Positions 43,414-52,806 of a stretch of 64,000 nucleotides of DNA are shown piece by piece. The translations under genes and the position numbers were made by a program. Numbering within the stretch: the stretch's first letter is position 1; each line of letters begins with the position of its first letter. The notes below the pieces were generated by a model. The model was not told the DNA's origin. It worked only from the letters and a program-made list of their open reading frames with translations, and did no database searches. This stretch comes from Micromonospora sp045209745 (GTDB taxonomy: Bacteria > Actinomycetota > Actinomycetes > Mycobacteriales > Micromonosporaceae): positions 2,480,001 through 2,544,000 of the forward strand of contig NZ_CP109273.1 of the NCBI RefSeq assembly GCF_045209745.1, read 5' to 3'.

Positions 43414-45450
43414 TCAGCCCTTCACCGCGCCTGCGGTGAGCCCTTCGGTCAGGAAGCGCTGCCCGAAGGCGTACATGACCACCACGGGGATGCTGACGAG
43501 CAGCGACGCCGCGGCGAGTTGTCCCTGCGGCACGACGTCTCCGGCGATCATCGATTGCATCCCCACGGGAAGGGTCTTGTACTCGTCCTTCGTGATGAAC
43601 ACGAAGGCGAAGAGGAATTCGTTCCAGGCGTTGGTCAAGGTGAAGAGCGCGACTGCCAGCAGCCCTGGCTTGGCGAGGGGCAGCACCACCCGGCCGAACG
43701 CCTGGACGCGGGTGCAGCCGTCGACCAGCGCGGCCTCCTCGAGCTCGACGGGGATCGACGAGAAGTACCCCACCAGCAGCCAGGTGGCGAACGGAAGCGT
43801 GAAGGTCGGGTACGTCACCACCAGAGACCACAACGAGTCGGTGAGCCGCGCGCCGATGAGCATCTGGTACAACGGGATGAACAGCAGCGCCCCCGGCATC
43901 ACGTAGGTGAGCAGCACCGTGACGGTAAAGCCCTGCGCCCCACGGAACCGCAGCCGGGCCAGCGCGTAGCCCGCCAGGGCGGCGCAGACCAGCGCCACCG
44001 CGGTGGACGCCGCGGCCACCAGCAGAGTGTTGAGATACCAGCGGCCGAACGGCTGGTTGTCGAACAGGGCACCGAACTGTTCCAGGGTCCACGGCGTTGG
44101 CCACAGGTCGTCGGTGCGCATGACGACCTGGCCCTCGGACTTGAAGGCCGTGACGGCGATCCAGTACAGCGGGCCCAGCGTGAAGACGAGCAACCCGGCC
44201 AGCGCGACACCGGACCCCAGGCCCGACACCAGGGACGACGCCCGGCGATCGCCCCGGGACTGGAGGCCCGAGACCACCCGGCCGACCGCCGCCGCGACCA
44301 GCAGAATCACCCCGAGGACCACCGCCGCCTTCCAGAAGATCTGTGGCGATGCCCAGGCCAGCAGACCGGTGACCCCTGCGGCGACGACCCAGGGCAGCGC
44401 CTTTTGCGCCGTCCCGGTCCACCGCCGCGTCCCGATCCACCGCGCTGCCCGACGCCGTCGGGGTAGTTTGCTGCCGGCGTCCTGGCGCAACAACCGGACC
44501 AGGACGAACACCAGCCCGCCGATGATCGGCAGCATGACGAGCGTGGCCGCCGCCCCCGCGCCATACTGCAACTGCAAGATCGCCTTCGAGTAGGCGATGA
44601 GCACGTACGGCGCGGTCACGTCGCCCGGGCCGCCCTGCGTCAGCAACCAGACGAGGTCGAAGTTGTTGAACGTCCAGATCGACGACAGGGTCACCGTCAC
44701 GGTGATCACGTGGCGCAGTCCGGGCAGCGTCACGTGGGTGAACCGCTGCAACGACGACGCGCCGTCGATGGTCGCCGCCTCGTAGAGGTCCGCCGGGATG
44801 GCCTTCAACCCCGCGAGGAAACACACGGTGAAGAACGGCACCCCCTTCCAGATGTTGACGAGGATCACCGACGGCATGGCCAGCGACGGATCGGACAGCC
44901 AGCCCGCGGGCCAGCTGTCGACCAGGTGCGCGCTGGCCAGCAGCGGCCCGATCCCCGTAACGGTGAGCAGAGTGTTGACGCTGCCGAAGATCGGGTCGAG
45001 CAGCGAGCGCCAGCTGAACGCCGTCACCACCGTCGGCACCACCCACGGCACCAGGAGCAGCCCGGCCAGCACGGCCCGCCCACGGCGTCGTTGATGCAGC
45101 AGCAGGGCCGCGGACAGCCCCAGCACCACCTTGAAAACCTCGGCGTACGCGGTGAAGACGAACGAGTTCACCACGCCCGTGTGGAACTGCTCGTCGCTGA
45201 CGAGGGCGAGGTAGTTGTCCAGGCCGACGAACACGGTGTCCTGCCCGTGCCGTTCCGTGGTGCTGGTGACGATCGACCGGGCGATCGGCACGAGAACGAG
45301 ACCGCCGACCAGCACGGCCATCGGTGCCAGGAACAGTGCCGCCAGCCGCCAGTCACGACCCAGCCGTCGCTGGGTCGCCGTGAGAGAGCCAGGTCCCGAC
45401 GGCGGGGAAATCCTCGCCGCCGGGACCCGCGCAGGACGGACCGATTTCAC
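43414..45450 (-). CDS. Fused double permease of a sugar ABC transporter
   Basis: The 678-residue protein joins a MalF-type permease (about 1-325) and a MalG-type permease (about 395-678) in one chain. The two halves each have about six helices and their own EAA loop: YEAATIDGASSLQRFTHVTL and LEEAALVDGCTRVQAFGRV. A linker of about 60 residues contains two extra hydrophobic stretches. No internal start gives a better separation. Its ATG overlaps the binding-protein stop by four bases, so stoichiometry is fixed and coupled. No ATPase gene is linked. Confidence 0.85.
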   Translation of the reverse strand: MKSVRPARVPAARISPPSGPGSLTATQRRLGRDWRLAALFLAPMAVLVGGLVLVPIARSIVTSTTERHGQDTVFVGLDNYLALVSDEQFHTGVVNSFVFTAYAEVFKVVLGLSAALLLHQRRRGRAVLAGLLLVPWVVPTVVTAFSWRSLLDPIFGSVNTLLTVTGIGPLLASAHLVDSWPAGWLSDPSLAMPSVILVNIWKGVPFFTVCFLAGLKAIPADLYEAATIDGASSLQRFTHVTLPGLRHVITVTVTLSSIWTFNNFDLVWLLTQGGPGDVTAPYVLIAYSKAILQLQYGAGAAATLVMLPIIGGLVFVLVRLLRQDAGSKLPRRRRAARWIGTRRWTGTAQKALPWVVAAGVTGLLAWASPQIFWKAAVVLGVILLVAAAVGRVVSGLQSRGDRRASSLVSGLGSGVALAGLLVFTLGPLYWIAVTAFKSEGQVVMRTDDLWPTPWTLEQFGALFDNQPFGRWYLNTLLVAAASTAVALVCAALAGYALARLRFRGAQGFTVTVLLTYVMPGALLFIPLYQMLIGARLTDSLWSLVVTYPTFTLPFATWLLVGYFSSIPVELEEAALVDGCTRVQAFGRVVLPLAKPGLLAVALFTLTNAWNEFLFAFVFITKDEYKTLPVGMQSMIAGDVVPQGQLAAASLLVSIPVVVMYAFGQRFLTEGLTAGAVKG

Positions 45451-46877
45451 TGCGGCAGCCCCTGCTGGTTGAAGATCTGCACCATCTTCGCGTGGGCGGC
45501 CGTCACGGCCTGTGCCGGCGCTGTTCCCTGGACGACCTGCTGCATCATGTCGGTGAGGACGTAGGCCGCGCCGGCGGCCTGCTGGCCCGCGCTGGCCTTC
45601 TGCGGGAAGGCCAGGCCGTTCTTCGTGGACAGCGGCAGCGACAGCTGGGTGATCTTGCGCAGCATGGGGAACGCCGGGTCGCCGCTGGTGAAGAACGGGT
45701 CGGCGTCCCAGACCTTCTCCCAGGCGGGCATGACGAGGCCGGGTGCCTCCTTCGCCACCCCGAGCAGCGCGGGCGCGCTGACCAGGTACTGCGCCAGGAG
45801 CTTGGCGAGCGCGGGGTTCTTGGCGCCCTTGAAGACAACGAAACCTTGCGACTGGCCGAGCAGCAGAGGGTTGGCGGTCGCCGGCCCGATGCAGTCGGAG
45901 AACACGTGGGTGTTCGCGTAGACCGGGTTCTTCTTGGTCCGGGAGTCCGCGTAGACGCTGAACTGGTTGCGGGTGTAGCCGAGGACCCCAGCGAGCCAGT
46001 TCTCGTTGTTGCTGGTGTCGGTCCAGCTGGCCACCCCCGGCGGCAGCATCCGCTTGTACTTGGGATTGGTGTAGATGTCGCCCAGGAAGGTCGCCGCCTG
46101 CACCGTTTCGGGAGAGTCGAACGTGACCTTCCTGCCGTCGTTGGAGGCGATCGACCCGCCGTAGGCGTTGATCAGTGCCTCGATCATGCCGTTGGCGTCA
46201 CCGGACCGATTCACCGTCATGCCCCAGCCGAACCGGCGTTTGGTCGGATCGGAGATCTCCAGGCACAGATCCCGCAGCTCCTCCCAGCTGTAGATGTCCT
46301 TGGGGGCGATGCCCTTGTCCTGCATCCAGTCCTTGCGCAGGAACGACCCGATCCCGATGAAGTGGTAGGGGATCGCAAACCACCTGCCGTCGAAGACGCA
46401 GAAGTTCTTGGCCTCAGCGCAGGGCTCGCCATATTTGGCCGTCAGTGCCTGGACGACGTCCGTCACGTCCTCCAGGTCGCCCAGCGCCTGAAACTGCGCG
46501 ACGAACCGTGAGTCGGTCATGAACGCCAGGTCACGCGCCACCCCGCCCTTGACCTCGGCGTCGATTTTGGCCACCACATCACCGGCGTCGGCCTGGACCA
46601 GACTGTTCTCGATCTTCGTCCCGGTGGTGTCGGCGAACTTCTTGATCGAGCTGTCGAGGGCTTCGTTCGCCGCCGTCGAGTACAGCTTCTGCGACAGCAT
46701 CCCCATCGAGGAGCCCTTCAACGCTGCCGCAGCGTCGATGAGCTCCTGCGGAACTTCCGGCTGCACCCTGGTGGGCGATTCGGCGTCGCCCCCGCACGCG
46801 GCCAGACCGGCTGCGCCGAGCACCCCCACCCCCATCCCCAGAAAGCCGCGCCGGGACCACACCGGGTTGTCCTCCAT
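45447..46877 (-). CDS. Tat-type lipoprotein sugar-binding protein of the fused-permease transporter
   Basis: The 476-residue protein starts with a twin-arginine motif (SRRGFLGMG, 8-16) and a lipobox ending at Cys28 (GAAGLAAC), so it is probably exported folded and lipid-anchored. The mature part is a family 1 solute-binding protein (RDLAFMTDSRFVAQFQALGDL; SWEELRDLCLEISDPTKRRF). The ATG at 46877 has GGAGG nine bases upstream; an alternative ATG lies two codons before. The likely ligand is a sugar or glycoside. Confidence 0.87.
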   Translation of the reverse strand: MEDNPVWSRRGFLGMGVGVLGAAGLAACGGDAESPTRVQPEVPQELIDAAAALKGSSMGMLSQKLYSTAANEALDSSIKKFADTTGTKIENSLVQADAGDVVAKIDAEVKGGVARDLAFMTDSRFVAQFQALGDLEDVTDVVQALTAKYGEPCAEAKNFCVFDGRWFAIPYHFIGIGSFLRKDWMQDKGIAPKDIYSWEELRDLCLEISDPTKRRFGWGMTVNRSGDANGMIEALINAYGGSIASNDGRKVTFDSPETVQAATFLGDIYTNPKYKRMLPPGVASWTDTSNNENWLAGVLGYTRNQFSVYADSRTKKNPVYANTHVFSDCIGPATANPLLLGQSQGFVVFKGAKNPALAKLLAQYLVSAPALLGVAKEAPGLVMPAWEKVWDADPFFTSGDPAFPMLRKITQLSLPLSTKNGLAFPQKASAGQQAAGAAYVLTDMMQQVVQGTAPAQAVTAAHAKMVQIFNQQGLPQ

Positions 46878-47288
46878 GGACATTCGCCTCCTTGTATCTC
46901 CCCGCACCGCTGCACGCCGAAGGCGTTCCCGGCGAAGACTGCGATGCTCGTGCTCCAGATGTGTCCCGATGCGGGCGACGGCGGCCCCGTCGACCGCATC
47001 GGTCAGTGCGCTCGCGTACTCGACGGTGGGGTTGCCACGGTGGCGTTGCGGTGGCGCGAGAGATCCCGCGTGCCGCCCGCTGGGTGGCGTGACGAGCATG
47101 AGGCGGCCGGCGACCGGGTGGAGAGGGCAGCGCTGACGTTCCAGTTCGGTCGGGTCACGGTGGACCACCGCCGTTCGAGATCTCGAATTGTGTTCGAGAT
47201 ACCGTATTGAGTGCTCGCGACGCTAGAGCAACATCACGAGGAATGTCAATGTCTCGATGCGGTTCGGGTTGAAAACGGCAAGCCGGGG
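46878..47288. promoter_or_regulatory. Control region between the ABC system and IclR gene
   Basis: A 411 bp gap. The notable element is the perfect palindrome TTCGAGATCTCGAA at 47174-47187, followed by a half-site TTCGAGAT at 47193-47200 and an A/T-rich stretch (TACCGTATTGAGTG). No convincing ORF; the open frames here are GC-rich antisense shadows. Confidence 0.5.
47174..47187. promoter_or_regulatory. Palindromic operator candidate for the IclR regulator
   Basis: Perfect 14 bp palindrome TTCGAGATCTCGAA about 300 bp upstream of the binding-protein gene, with a second half-site six bases downstream. IclR-family sites are typically 14-15 bp palindromes, and an IclR gene lies just beyond this region. 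Confidence 0.55.
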
Positions 47289-48059
47289 CTATCGAGGCTG
47301 GGCCCGGTAGCCCATGCGGGCGGACAGCGCAGCCGCGCCCTCGCGAACCAGCCCGGCCCACTCCACGTGCGCCTGAGGAGTCCAGCGGATGATCGGCGCG
47401 GACAAGCTCATCCCGGCGATGGTTTCGCCGGAATGGTCGCGGACCGCCGCAGCGACGCAGCGCATAGCGCTGTCAGACTCGCCGATGTCGACCGCGACGC
47501 TCTCCGCCCGGACACGTTCAAGATGTGCGCGTAGGCGGTCCGGGTCGGTGATGCTGTCCGGTGTCATGCCGGGCAGGTCGCCCTTCGACAGGACGGCGTC
47601 CAGGCCCGCCTGATCGAGGCCCGACAGCAGTACCTTGCCGACCGCCGTGCAGTGCGCCGGCAGCCGTCGCCCGACCGCAGAGACCATCCGGACGGGGTGC
47701 GTGCTGTCGAACTTCACGAGGTAGATGACATCGGCGCCATCGAGCACGGCCACGTGGACCGCCTCGTTGCACGCCGCGGCCACGTCCCTCGCGACGCACT
47801 GCGCCTCGCGGACCAGGTCAAGCCGGCCGGCGAACGCCGCACCGAGCTGGAACAGCGGCATGCCGAGCCGATACTGCACCGGTTGGCCCGGGACGGAGAT
47901 CAGGTACGAGCGAGCCTCGAGCGTGACGAGCAGTTCGTGGACGGTGGTGCGGGGTAGGTCGAGCCGCTCCATCACCTGGCGGGCCGACAGTTGGGGGCAG
48001 TCCAGGAACAGTTCGAGGATGTCGAGTGCGCGGATGACCGCCGGTACCACACGGGGCAT
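47289..48059 (-). CDS. IclR-family transcriptional regulator
   Basis: The 256-residue protein has an N-terminal winged HTH (RALDILELFLDCPQLSARQV, RTTVHELLVTLEARSYL) and a C-terminal effector domain with the family pattern PAHCTAVGKVLLSGLD and ESDSAMRCVAAAVRDHSGET. The ATG at 48059 is chosen for the HTH start and the GAAGGGA ribosome site; the frame is open to 48107. It is in the same direction as and upstream of the Tat binding protein and fused permease, so it probably controls them. Confidence 0.9.
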   Translation of the reverse strand: MPRVVPAVIRALDILELFLDCPQLSARQVMERLDLPRTTVHELLVTLEARSYLISVPGQPVQYRLGMPLFQLGAAFAGRLDLVREAQCVARDVAAACNEAVHVAVLDGADVIYLVKFDSTHPVRMVSAVGRRLPAHCTAVGKVLLSGLDQAGLDAVLSKGDLPGMTPDSITDPDRLRAHLERVRAESVAVDIGESDSAMRCVAAAVRDHSGETIAGMSLSAPIIRWTPQAHVEWAGLVREGAAALSARMGYRAQPR

Positions 48060-48393
48060 GTCGATAGTCCCTTCGAAGTGCCGGACTCGTGTCAACAATC
48101 TCCACACGGGCCAGCACCTGAAGAGGATAGCTACGGCAGCCCCCGGTGCCAGTTTCCGAACTCGTCACCGCCGCGCGTTCTGCGTTGACGACCGGCTCAG
48201 GACGCCTATCCGCCGGACGGCTGGATCCGCTCGCCCCTTCAGCCCTTTCTCGCTCGACCCGTCGTGCCCAGATGGCTGCTCAAGCCCCGTCGGGGCCTTT
48301 CCGACCCTCGCTCTAATGCAGATACGGATGTCGTGGACCTTGCGATGATTCGGGCCGCCGCCCGACACCGGGCGACAACAGAGGAGGGCACTC
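48060..48393. other. Intergenic region, IclR to Ig-like protein
   Basis: A 334 bp divergent gap that should hold promoters for both flanking genes. The A/T-richer patch at about 48310-48360 is nearest the plus-strand gene. I see no clear operator or RNA. Confidence 0.4.
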
Positions 48394-50832
48394 TTGACGC
48401 ATCATCACCGGCGCCGGTGGCTCCGGCCGCCGGTCCTGCGAAGCCGGAACAACAGCCGAATCGGGCGGGCCGCGCTCAGTGTGGTGGTTGTCGGCAGCCT
48501 GTCCGTGGGGCTGCTGGTCCCGGCCGGCCCGGCTCAGGCGGCCGAGGCGAACACCTACCAACCGACGGCCACCCTCGAGCCGCAGCTTCAGGGCTACGTC
48601 GACCGGGCCACGCCGGACGAGACGTACCCGAACCCATCCGGTGATCTTCCGGTCGGCGCCCGCGTCGATCCGAGCGGAAAGCACGTGACCCGCTCCTACT
48701 TCACCTTCGACGTCGCCGGTCTGCGCGGCAAGCAGATCGTCACCGCCACCCTCGCCGCCAAAGAGACGCACGCGAACGACTGTGCGCACCGCGCGGTCGA
48801 AGTGTGGGTTACCGACCCCTACACCGAGGACTCCCGCTGGGATTACCAGCCGGCCCAGAAGTTCCGGGTGGCCAGTGCCGGCGTACCCGAGTCGGGTTGC
48901 GCGGTGACGGACGCGCGGTTCGATGTCGCGAAGGCGCTCACCTGGGCGGCGAAGAACGACCAGGAGACCCTCACCCTCGCCCTGCGGGTGGCCGGTAACA
49001 AGGAGACCGACGAGCGGTATGGCCGACGGTACGAGGCTGCCCCCTCCCTGGCCGTCCACTACAACACCCCGCCGCCGCGGCCAACCGGGATGGTCCTCGC
49101 CGGCCGTCCCTGCGCCACCTCGGCACCAGGGATCTGGTTGCCGGCGACCAGCACCGACATCTACGCGACCCTGCCGGACGACGCCGACGGCCCGGAAGAG
49201 GACAAGCTCGGACGACTGGCTGTCTGGCCGGTGGACGACGAGAGCCAGCGTCAGGAGCGGGTCAGCCGGACCTACTCGCACTGGCCCAACGTCAGCTTCA
49301 ACACCTACTACCTGGACCTGCGCTTCGAGCACGGCCGGACGTACGCCTGGCAACTCCAGGCCGACGACGGCGACGCACAGTCGCCATGGTCGCGGACGTG
49401 CTACTTCACCGTCGACACAGCATCGCCGAGCACACCTACGGTGACCTCGCCGGAGTACCCCAACGCCGACCAACCGACCGGTGACGTCGGCGTCGCAGGG
49501 AAGTTCACCTTCACCGCCAACGACGACGACGTGGTTGCCTTCCGGTGGGGCCGGTACTGGCCGGACACCGACGTGAAGGCCGACCGTCCGGGCGGCACCG
49601 CGACGATCACGCTGCGACCGGAAGAGGCGGGCCAGCAGTACCTGACGGTGCAGAGCGTCGACCGGGCCGGCAACACGTCCGACGTCAGTTACCACTCCTA
49701 CTGGGTACGGGAGAGCCGACCCACGGTCGAGTCATGGCTCTACACCCCCTGGGGGCCGGCCGGCGGGATCGGCGTGCTCGGTGAGTTCCGCTTCACCAGC
49801 AACCAGGACGGCGCGACCCGGTTTATCTACCAGGTCAACGAGGGGCCGAACCAGACCGCTCAGGTCGCCCCGGAGGGACCGACCACGGTGAGCATCACGC
49901 CGAGTGTGGGCGGGCTCAACACACTTCGGGTGCGTACCCGTGACGCGAGTGGCACGCTCAGCGCCTGGCGGGCCTACACCTTCACCGTCGACACCGCGCC
50001 GCAGGTGCAGTTCGACGGGAATCTGATGATGGGCCAGGTCAGCACGGTCTCGCTGAGCCCGGGCATGCCTGAGGTGACCGAGTACGAGTACTGGTTCAAC
50101 GACGACGAGTCGGAGAAGACGACGGTGCCGGCGTCCGCCGACGGAACGGCGAGCTTCACCTGGGTGCCGTCGATGGCGATGTGGCCGCTGGAGCTCAAGG
50201 TGCGCAGCCGCAGCACGGGCGGCATCCTGTCGGCGATCGCGGAGCCGTACGTCCGGCCCGACGAGGTGAATCCGGAGGTCACCGGCCCCGAGCAGGGCAA
50301 GCCGGGGCAGCCGATGACGTTCACGTTCAGCTCCCGGATGCCCGGCGTAACCGAGTACGTCTGGTCGCTCGCCCCGAGCGAGGAGAAGCATGTCCTGCCG
50401 GCCGGACCGGACGGCGTCGGTCGCCTCACCTTCACCCCGACCGAGGACGGCAGCTACTACCTCGGGGTGCAGGCCCGCAACGCCACCGGCGCGCTCTCCG
50501 GCGGTTCAGGAACGAGCTTCTACGTCACGAGCGCGCCGCAGGTGAAATCGACGGTCTATCCCGCGTGGCGGACCAGCGGCGGGGTCGGCGTCGAGGGCAA
50601 CTTCGACGTGGAGCCGCAGATGCCAAACGTCATTGAGTACATCTACCAGTTCCGGGTGTCATTCGCGGATGGGCCGGAGACGACGGTCGCGGCCGGGGCT
50701 GACGGGAAGCTTTCGCTCAGCTACACCCCCAGCCAGTCCGGCTACCACACTCTGAAGATCCGCAGCCGGAGTGTGGACGGCACGCTCTCGGGCTGGAACG
50801 AGTACACGTTCATCGTCGACCGGAACAACTGA
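48394..50832 (+). CDS. Large secreted protein with N-terminal DNRLRE-like domain and Ig-like repeats
   Basis: The 812-residue protein starts at a TTG with a GAGGAGGG ribosome site. Residues 1-50 form a long signal peptide (RIGRAALSVVVVGSLSVGLL, cleavage after AQA). Residues 55-225 look like a DNRLRE/TGF-type jelly-roll domain (SYFTFDVAGLRGKQIVTATL). The rest is a series of about six beta-sandwich repeats, each ending in patterns like LRVRTRDASGTLSAWRAYTF or LKIRSRSVDGTLSGWNEYTF. No catalytic motif. Probably an extracellular adhesion or binding protein. Confidence 0.7.
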   Translation: MTHHHRRRWLRPPVLRSRNNSRIGRAALSVVVVGSLSVGLLVPAGPAQAAEANTYQPTATLEPQLQGYVDRATPDETYPNPSGDLPVGARVDPSGKHVTRSYFTFDVAGLRGKQIVTATLAAKETHANDCAHRAVEVWVTDPYTEDSRWDYQPAQKFRVASAGVPESGCAVTDARFDVAKALTWAAKNDQETLTLALRVAGNKETDERYGRRYEAAPSLAVHYNTPPPRPTGMVLAGRPCATSAPGIWLPATSTDIYATLPDDADGPEEDKLGRLAVWPVDDESQRQERVSRTYSHWPNVSFNTYYLDLRFEHGRTYAWQLQADDGDAQSPWSRTCYFTVDTASPSTPTVTSPEYPNADQPTGDVGVAGKFTFTANDDDVVAFRWGRYWPDTDVKADRPGGTATITLRPEEAGQQYLTVQSVDRAGNTSDVSYHSYWVRESRPTVESWLYTPWGPAGGIGVLGEFRFTSNQDGATRFIYQVNEGPNQTAQVAPEGPTTVSITPSVGGLNTLRVRTRDASGTLSAWRAYTFTVDTAPQVQFDGNLMMGQVSTVSLSPGMPEVTEYEYWFNDDESEKTTVPASADGTASFTWVPSMAMWPLELKVRSRSTGGILSAIAEPYVRPDEVNPEVTGPEQGKPGQPMTFTFSSRMPGVTEYVWSLAPSEEKHVLPAGPDGVGRLTFTPTEDGSYYLGVQARNATGALSGGSGTSFYVTSAPQVKSTVYPAWRTSGGVGVEGNFDVEPQMPNVIEYIYQFRVSFADGPETTVAAGADGKLSLSYTPSQSGYHTLKIRSRSVDGTLSGWNEYTFIVDRNN

Positions 50833-51167
50833 TTGGCGCCGCTGCGTGCCGCCGACCCCCCGGCGGCACGCAGCGGGCGGTTTCCCCACCCTCGACGGTT
50901 GGCGCCGGGCGGAACGCGCACAACTGATCTCTCTGCTCGCCGGCCAGACCGCATCCTTCGCAGCCTGCCGGGAGGCACTGGGGGATCTTGCAGTTGGCGG
51001 TGAGGTTCCAACTGGGCTCAATCACGCTCTTTGCGCGTTCTAGAATGCGACGATACGGACGTATGGGAAAGTGTGCGGCCCAATTCGGTTGTAACGGTTG
51101 CAACTACCTGGCGGCGGCGCCTGCACCTCGCACCGTGCTCCGTCAGGGTTCAAAGAGGAGGATCCTC
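50833..51167. other. Intergenic region upstream of the SDR gene
   Basis: A 335 bp gap containing the terminator above and, at its right end, A/T-richer DNA (51025-51075) and an AAAGAGGAGG ribosome site for the SDR gene. The middle has a short open frame with GWRRAERAQLISLLAGQ that I cannot assign. Confidence 0.4.
50841..50874 (+). terminator. Terminator hairpin after the Ig-like protein
   Basis: GCTGCGTGCCGCCG (50841-50854) and CGGCGGCACGCAGC (50861-50874) form a perfect 14 bp stem with loop ACCCCC. Confidence 0.8.
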
Positions 51168-52091
51168 ATGTTGAACTTCAATGGTCGCGTCGCGATTGTC
51201 ACGGGCGCCGGGCAGGGCATGGGGAAGGCCCATGCGATGGTCTTGGCCTCTCGGGGTGCGCGCGTCGTGGTCAACGACGTGGTGGAGGCCAACGTTCAGG
51301 CTGTCATCAAGGAGATCACTGACGCGGGCGGGAAGGCTGTCGCCGACACTCACGACGTCGCGGCGGACGCCGAGGGCATCGTCACGACCGCGATCGACAG
51401 TTTTGGCCAGCTTGACGTCGTCGTCGCCAACGCCGGCATTCTCCGGGTCGGCCTGTTCGGCGAGCAGCCCAAGGACGAGTTCTGGAAGGTCGTCGACGTC
51501 TCCTTCAAGGGCACCGTCGAACTGGCCCACGCCGCGTGGCCACACCTGATCAAGTCAGGCTCGGGCCGGCTGATCCTCATCTCCTCCAGCGGCGTGCTGG
51601 CCAACCCCGGCGCGGCCGCCTATGGCGCCGCCAAAGGCGCGATCTGGGCACTCGGCAACACCCTGGCCATGGAGGGCGACCGGGTCGGCGTGCAAGTCAC
51701 TACGGTCATGCCGACCGCCTGGACGCCGATGACGGAGAACGCCTACAGCGATCCGAACATCATCTCGACCCTGCGCGACACCATGGGTCCCGAGAAGGTC
51801 GCTGCGTTCATCACCTACCTGGCCCATCAGGACACCACCGTGCACGGCGACTTCTTCCAGGTCGGCGGCAACCACGCCGGCCGGCTTGTGCTCTCCGGCC
51901 TTCCACGCGTCTTCGTCAAGGACGGGTCGGTCGAGGAGTGGGCCGAGATGGCCGACCAGCTCCAGGCCGACTCCGTCGAGCTTGAGCAGTTCCGGGTGAC
52001 CGGCGATCAGTTCGCCGCCGAAATGATCGCGTCCAACCCCTCGGTGGCCGATGCCTTCAGGAACATGAACGCTGCGGACCTGGGCGCCTGA
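51168..52091 (+). CDS. Short-chain dehydrogenase/reductase
   Basis: The 307-residue SDR has the NAD(P)-binding TGAGQGMG (12-19), VVNDV for the cofactor adenine side, ANAG at 87-90, catalytic Ser139 region (LISSSG), Tyr152 and Lys156 (AYGAAKG). The N-terminal part resembles the dehydrogenase of multifunctional beta-oxidation enzymes and mycofactocin-type SDRs. A C-terminal extension of about 50 residues follows the fold. It stands alone in the last chromosomal-type stretch before the accessory region. Substrate unknown. Confidence 0.9.
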   Translation: MLNFNGRVAIVTGAGQGMGKAHAMVLASRGARVVVNDVVEANVQAVIKEITDAGGKAVADTHDVAADAEGIVTTAIDSFGQLDVVVANAGILRVGLFGEQPKDEFWKVVDVSFKGTVELAHAAWPHLIKSGSGRLILISSSGVLANPGAAAYGAAKGAIWALGNTLAMEGDRVGVQVTTVMPTAWTPMTENAYSDPNIISTLRDTMGPEKVAAFITYLAHQDTTVHGDFFQVGGNHAGRLVLSGLPRVFVKDGSVEEWAEMADQLQADSVELEQFRVTGDQFAAEMIASNPSVADAFRNMNAADLGA

Positions 52092-52417
52092 CTCGCTCGA
52101 CGAACTGACCGATCCGCTGCCCGTCGGTGACCCGCTCGATCGGGCACGCACGCGCTGGCCTCCGTCGCGACATCTCGCTTACAAGCTCTGTGCATGGTGT
52201 CCACACACGTCCGGCAGCGGCTGAACGCTCGGAGCGTCCCATCACCATGGAGATCTGCACGGTGGTGTCCCCTCGGTGGCCATCCGCGCCGCGCTCAAGC
52301 GGCTCGACAGCGCGCTGGACCGGTAGGACGTACTGATTTCGGTCGGGACGGCCGATGACCCTGGTTCCAGTCCAGTCAGCTACCGGTCGACGTAGTGATA
52401 CCGGCACACTGCTGGCG
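52092..52417. other. Noncoding repeat region A
   Basis: A 326 bp gap with no credible gene. It contains the direct-repeat copy starting at 52174 and a 27 bp segment at 52299-52325 ending in a stop codon. Both recur around 53555 and 53725 (see repeat entry). It probably is the decayed 3' end of a gene whose tail reads SALDR. Confidence 0.55.
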
Positions 52418-52591
52418 TCAGGCGAGGCGTTGGATGCGGACCTTCGGGCGCTCGTTCCTGAGGTGGCCGTGCTTGTGCTGGCGGACCTGCTCGTTCCAGA
52501 CCTCCTGGTCGTAGTCGGGGTCGGGCGGGATCCACTTGTGGGAGCCGTCGCTGTAGTGGAACTTCTCGTCGCCGGGTCGCAGGATGCTCAT
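52418..52591 (-). CDS. Small hypothetical protein of the GntR cassette, 57 aa
   Basis: The 57-residue product (MSILRPGDEKFHYSDG..., ending KVRIQRLA) is basic at its C-terminus and rich in His, Trp and Arg. It starts at ATG 52591, overlapping the previous gene's stop by four bases. Family not recognised. It is the last gene of a coupled three-gene unit transcribed away from the GntR gene. Confidence 0.55.
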   Translation of the reverse strand: MSILRPGDEKFHYSDGSHKWIPPDPDYDQEVWNEQVRQHKHGHLRNERPKVRIQRLA

Positions 52592-52806
52592 CGGGTCCAG
52601 CCGAGGAAGCGGTGGTGTGGGTGGCCGGCGGGGACGTGGGCCAGGTCCTGGGTGGCGTTGACGAGTTGGGCGGCCAGGTAGAGGGCAAGTGACACGGGGG
52701 CTCGGTCGTACTCCGCTTGCAGCTCGCGGCGGCGGGTGTGGCAGGGCCAGTCGGCACCGCAGCCACTGCAGGTCCAGGCCGGCGTGATCGGGAGGTGGGT
52801 CGTCAT
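52588..52806 (-). CDS. Small Cys-containing protein of the GntR cassette, 72 aa
   Basis: The 72-residue product has WTCSGCGADWPCHTRRREL near its start, a CxxC-x4-C arrangement that could bind zinc or iron. It continues as a single helical domain ending GHPHHRFLGWTR. Similar small proteins occur next to GntR or XRE genes in actinomycetes and are sometimes mislabelled flavin reductases. ATGA overlaps join it to both neighbours. Confidence 0.6.
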   Translation of the reverse strand: MTTHLPITPAWTCSGCGADWPCHTRRRELQAEYDRAPVSLALYLAAQLVNATQDLAHVPAGHPHHRFLGWTR

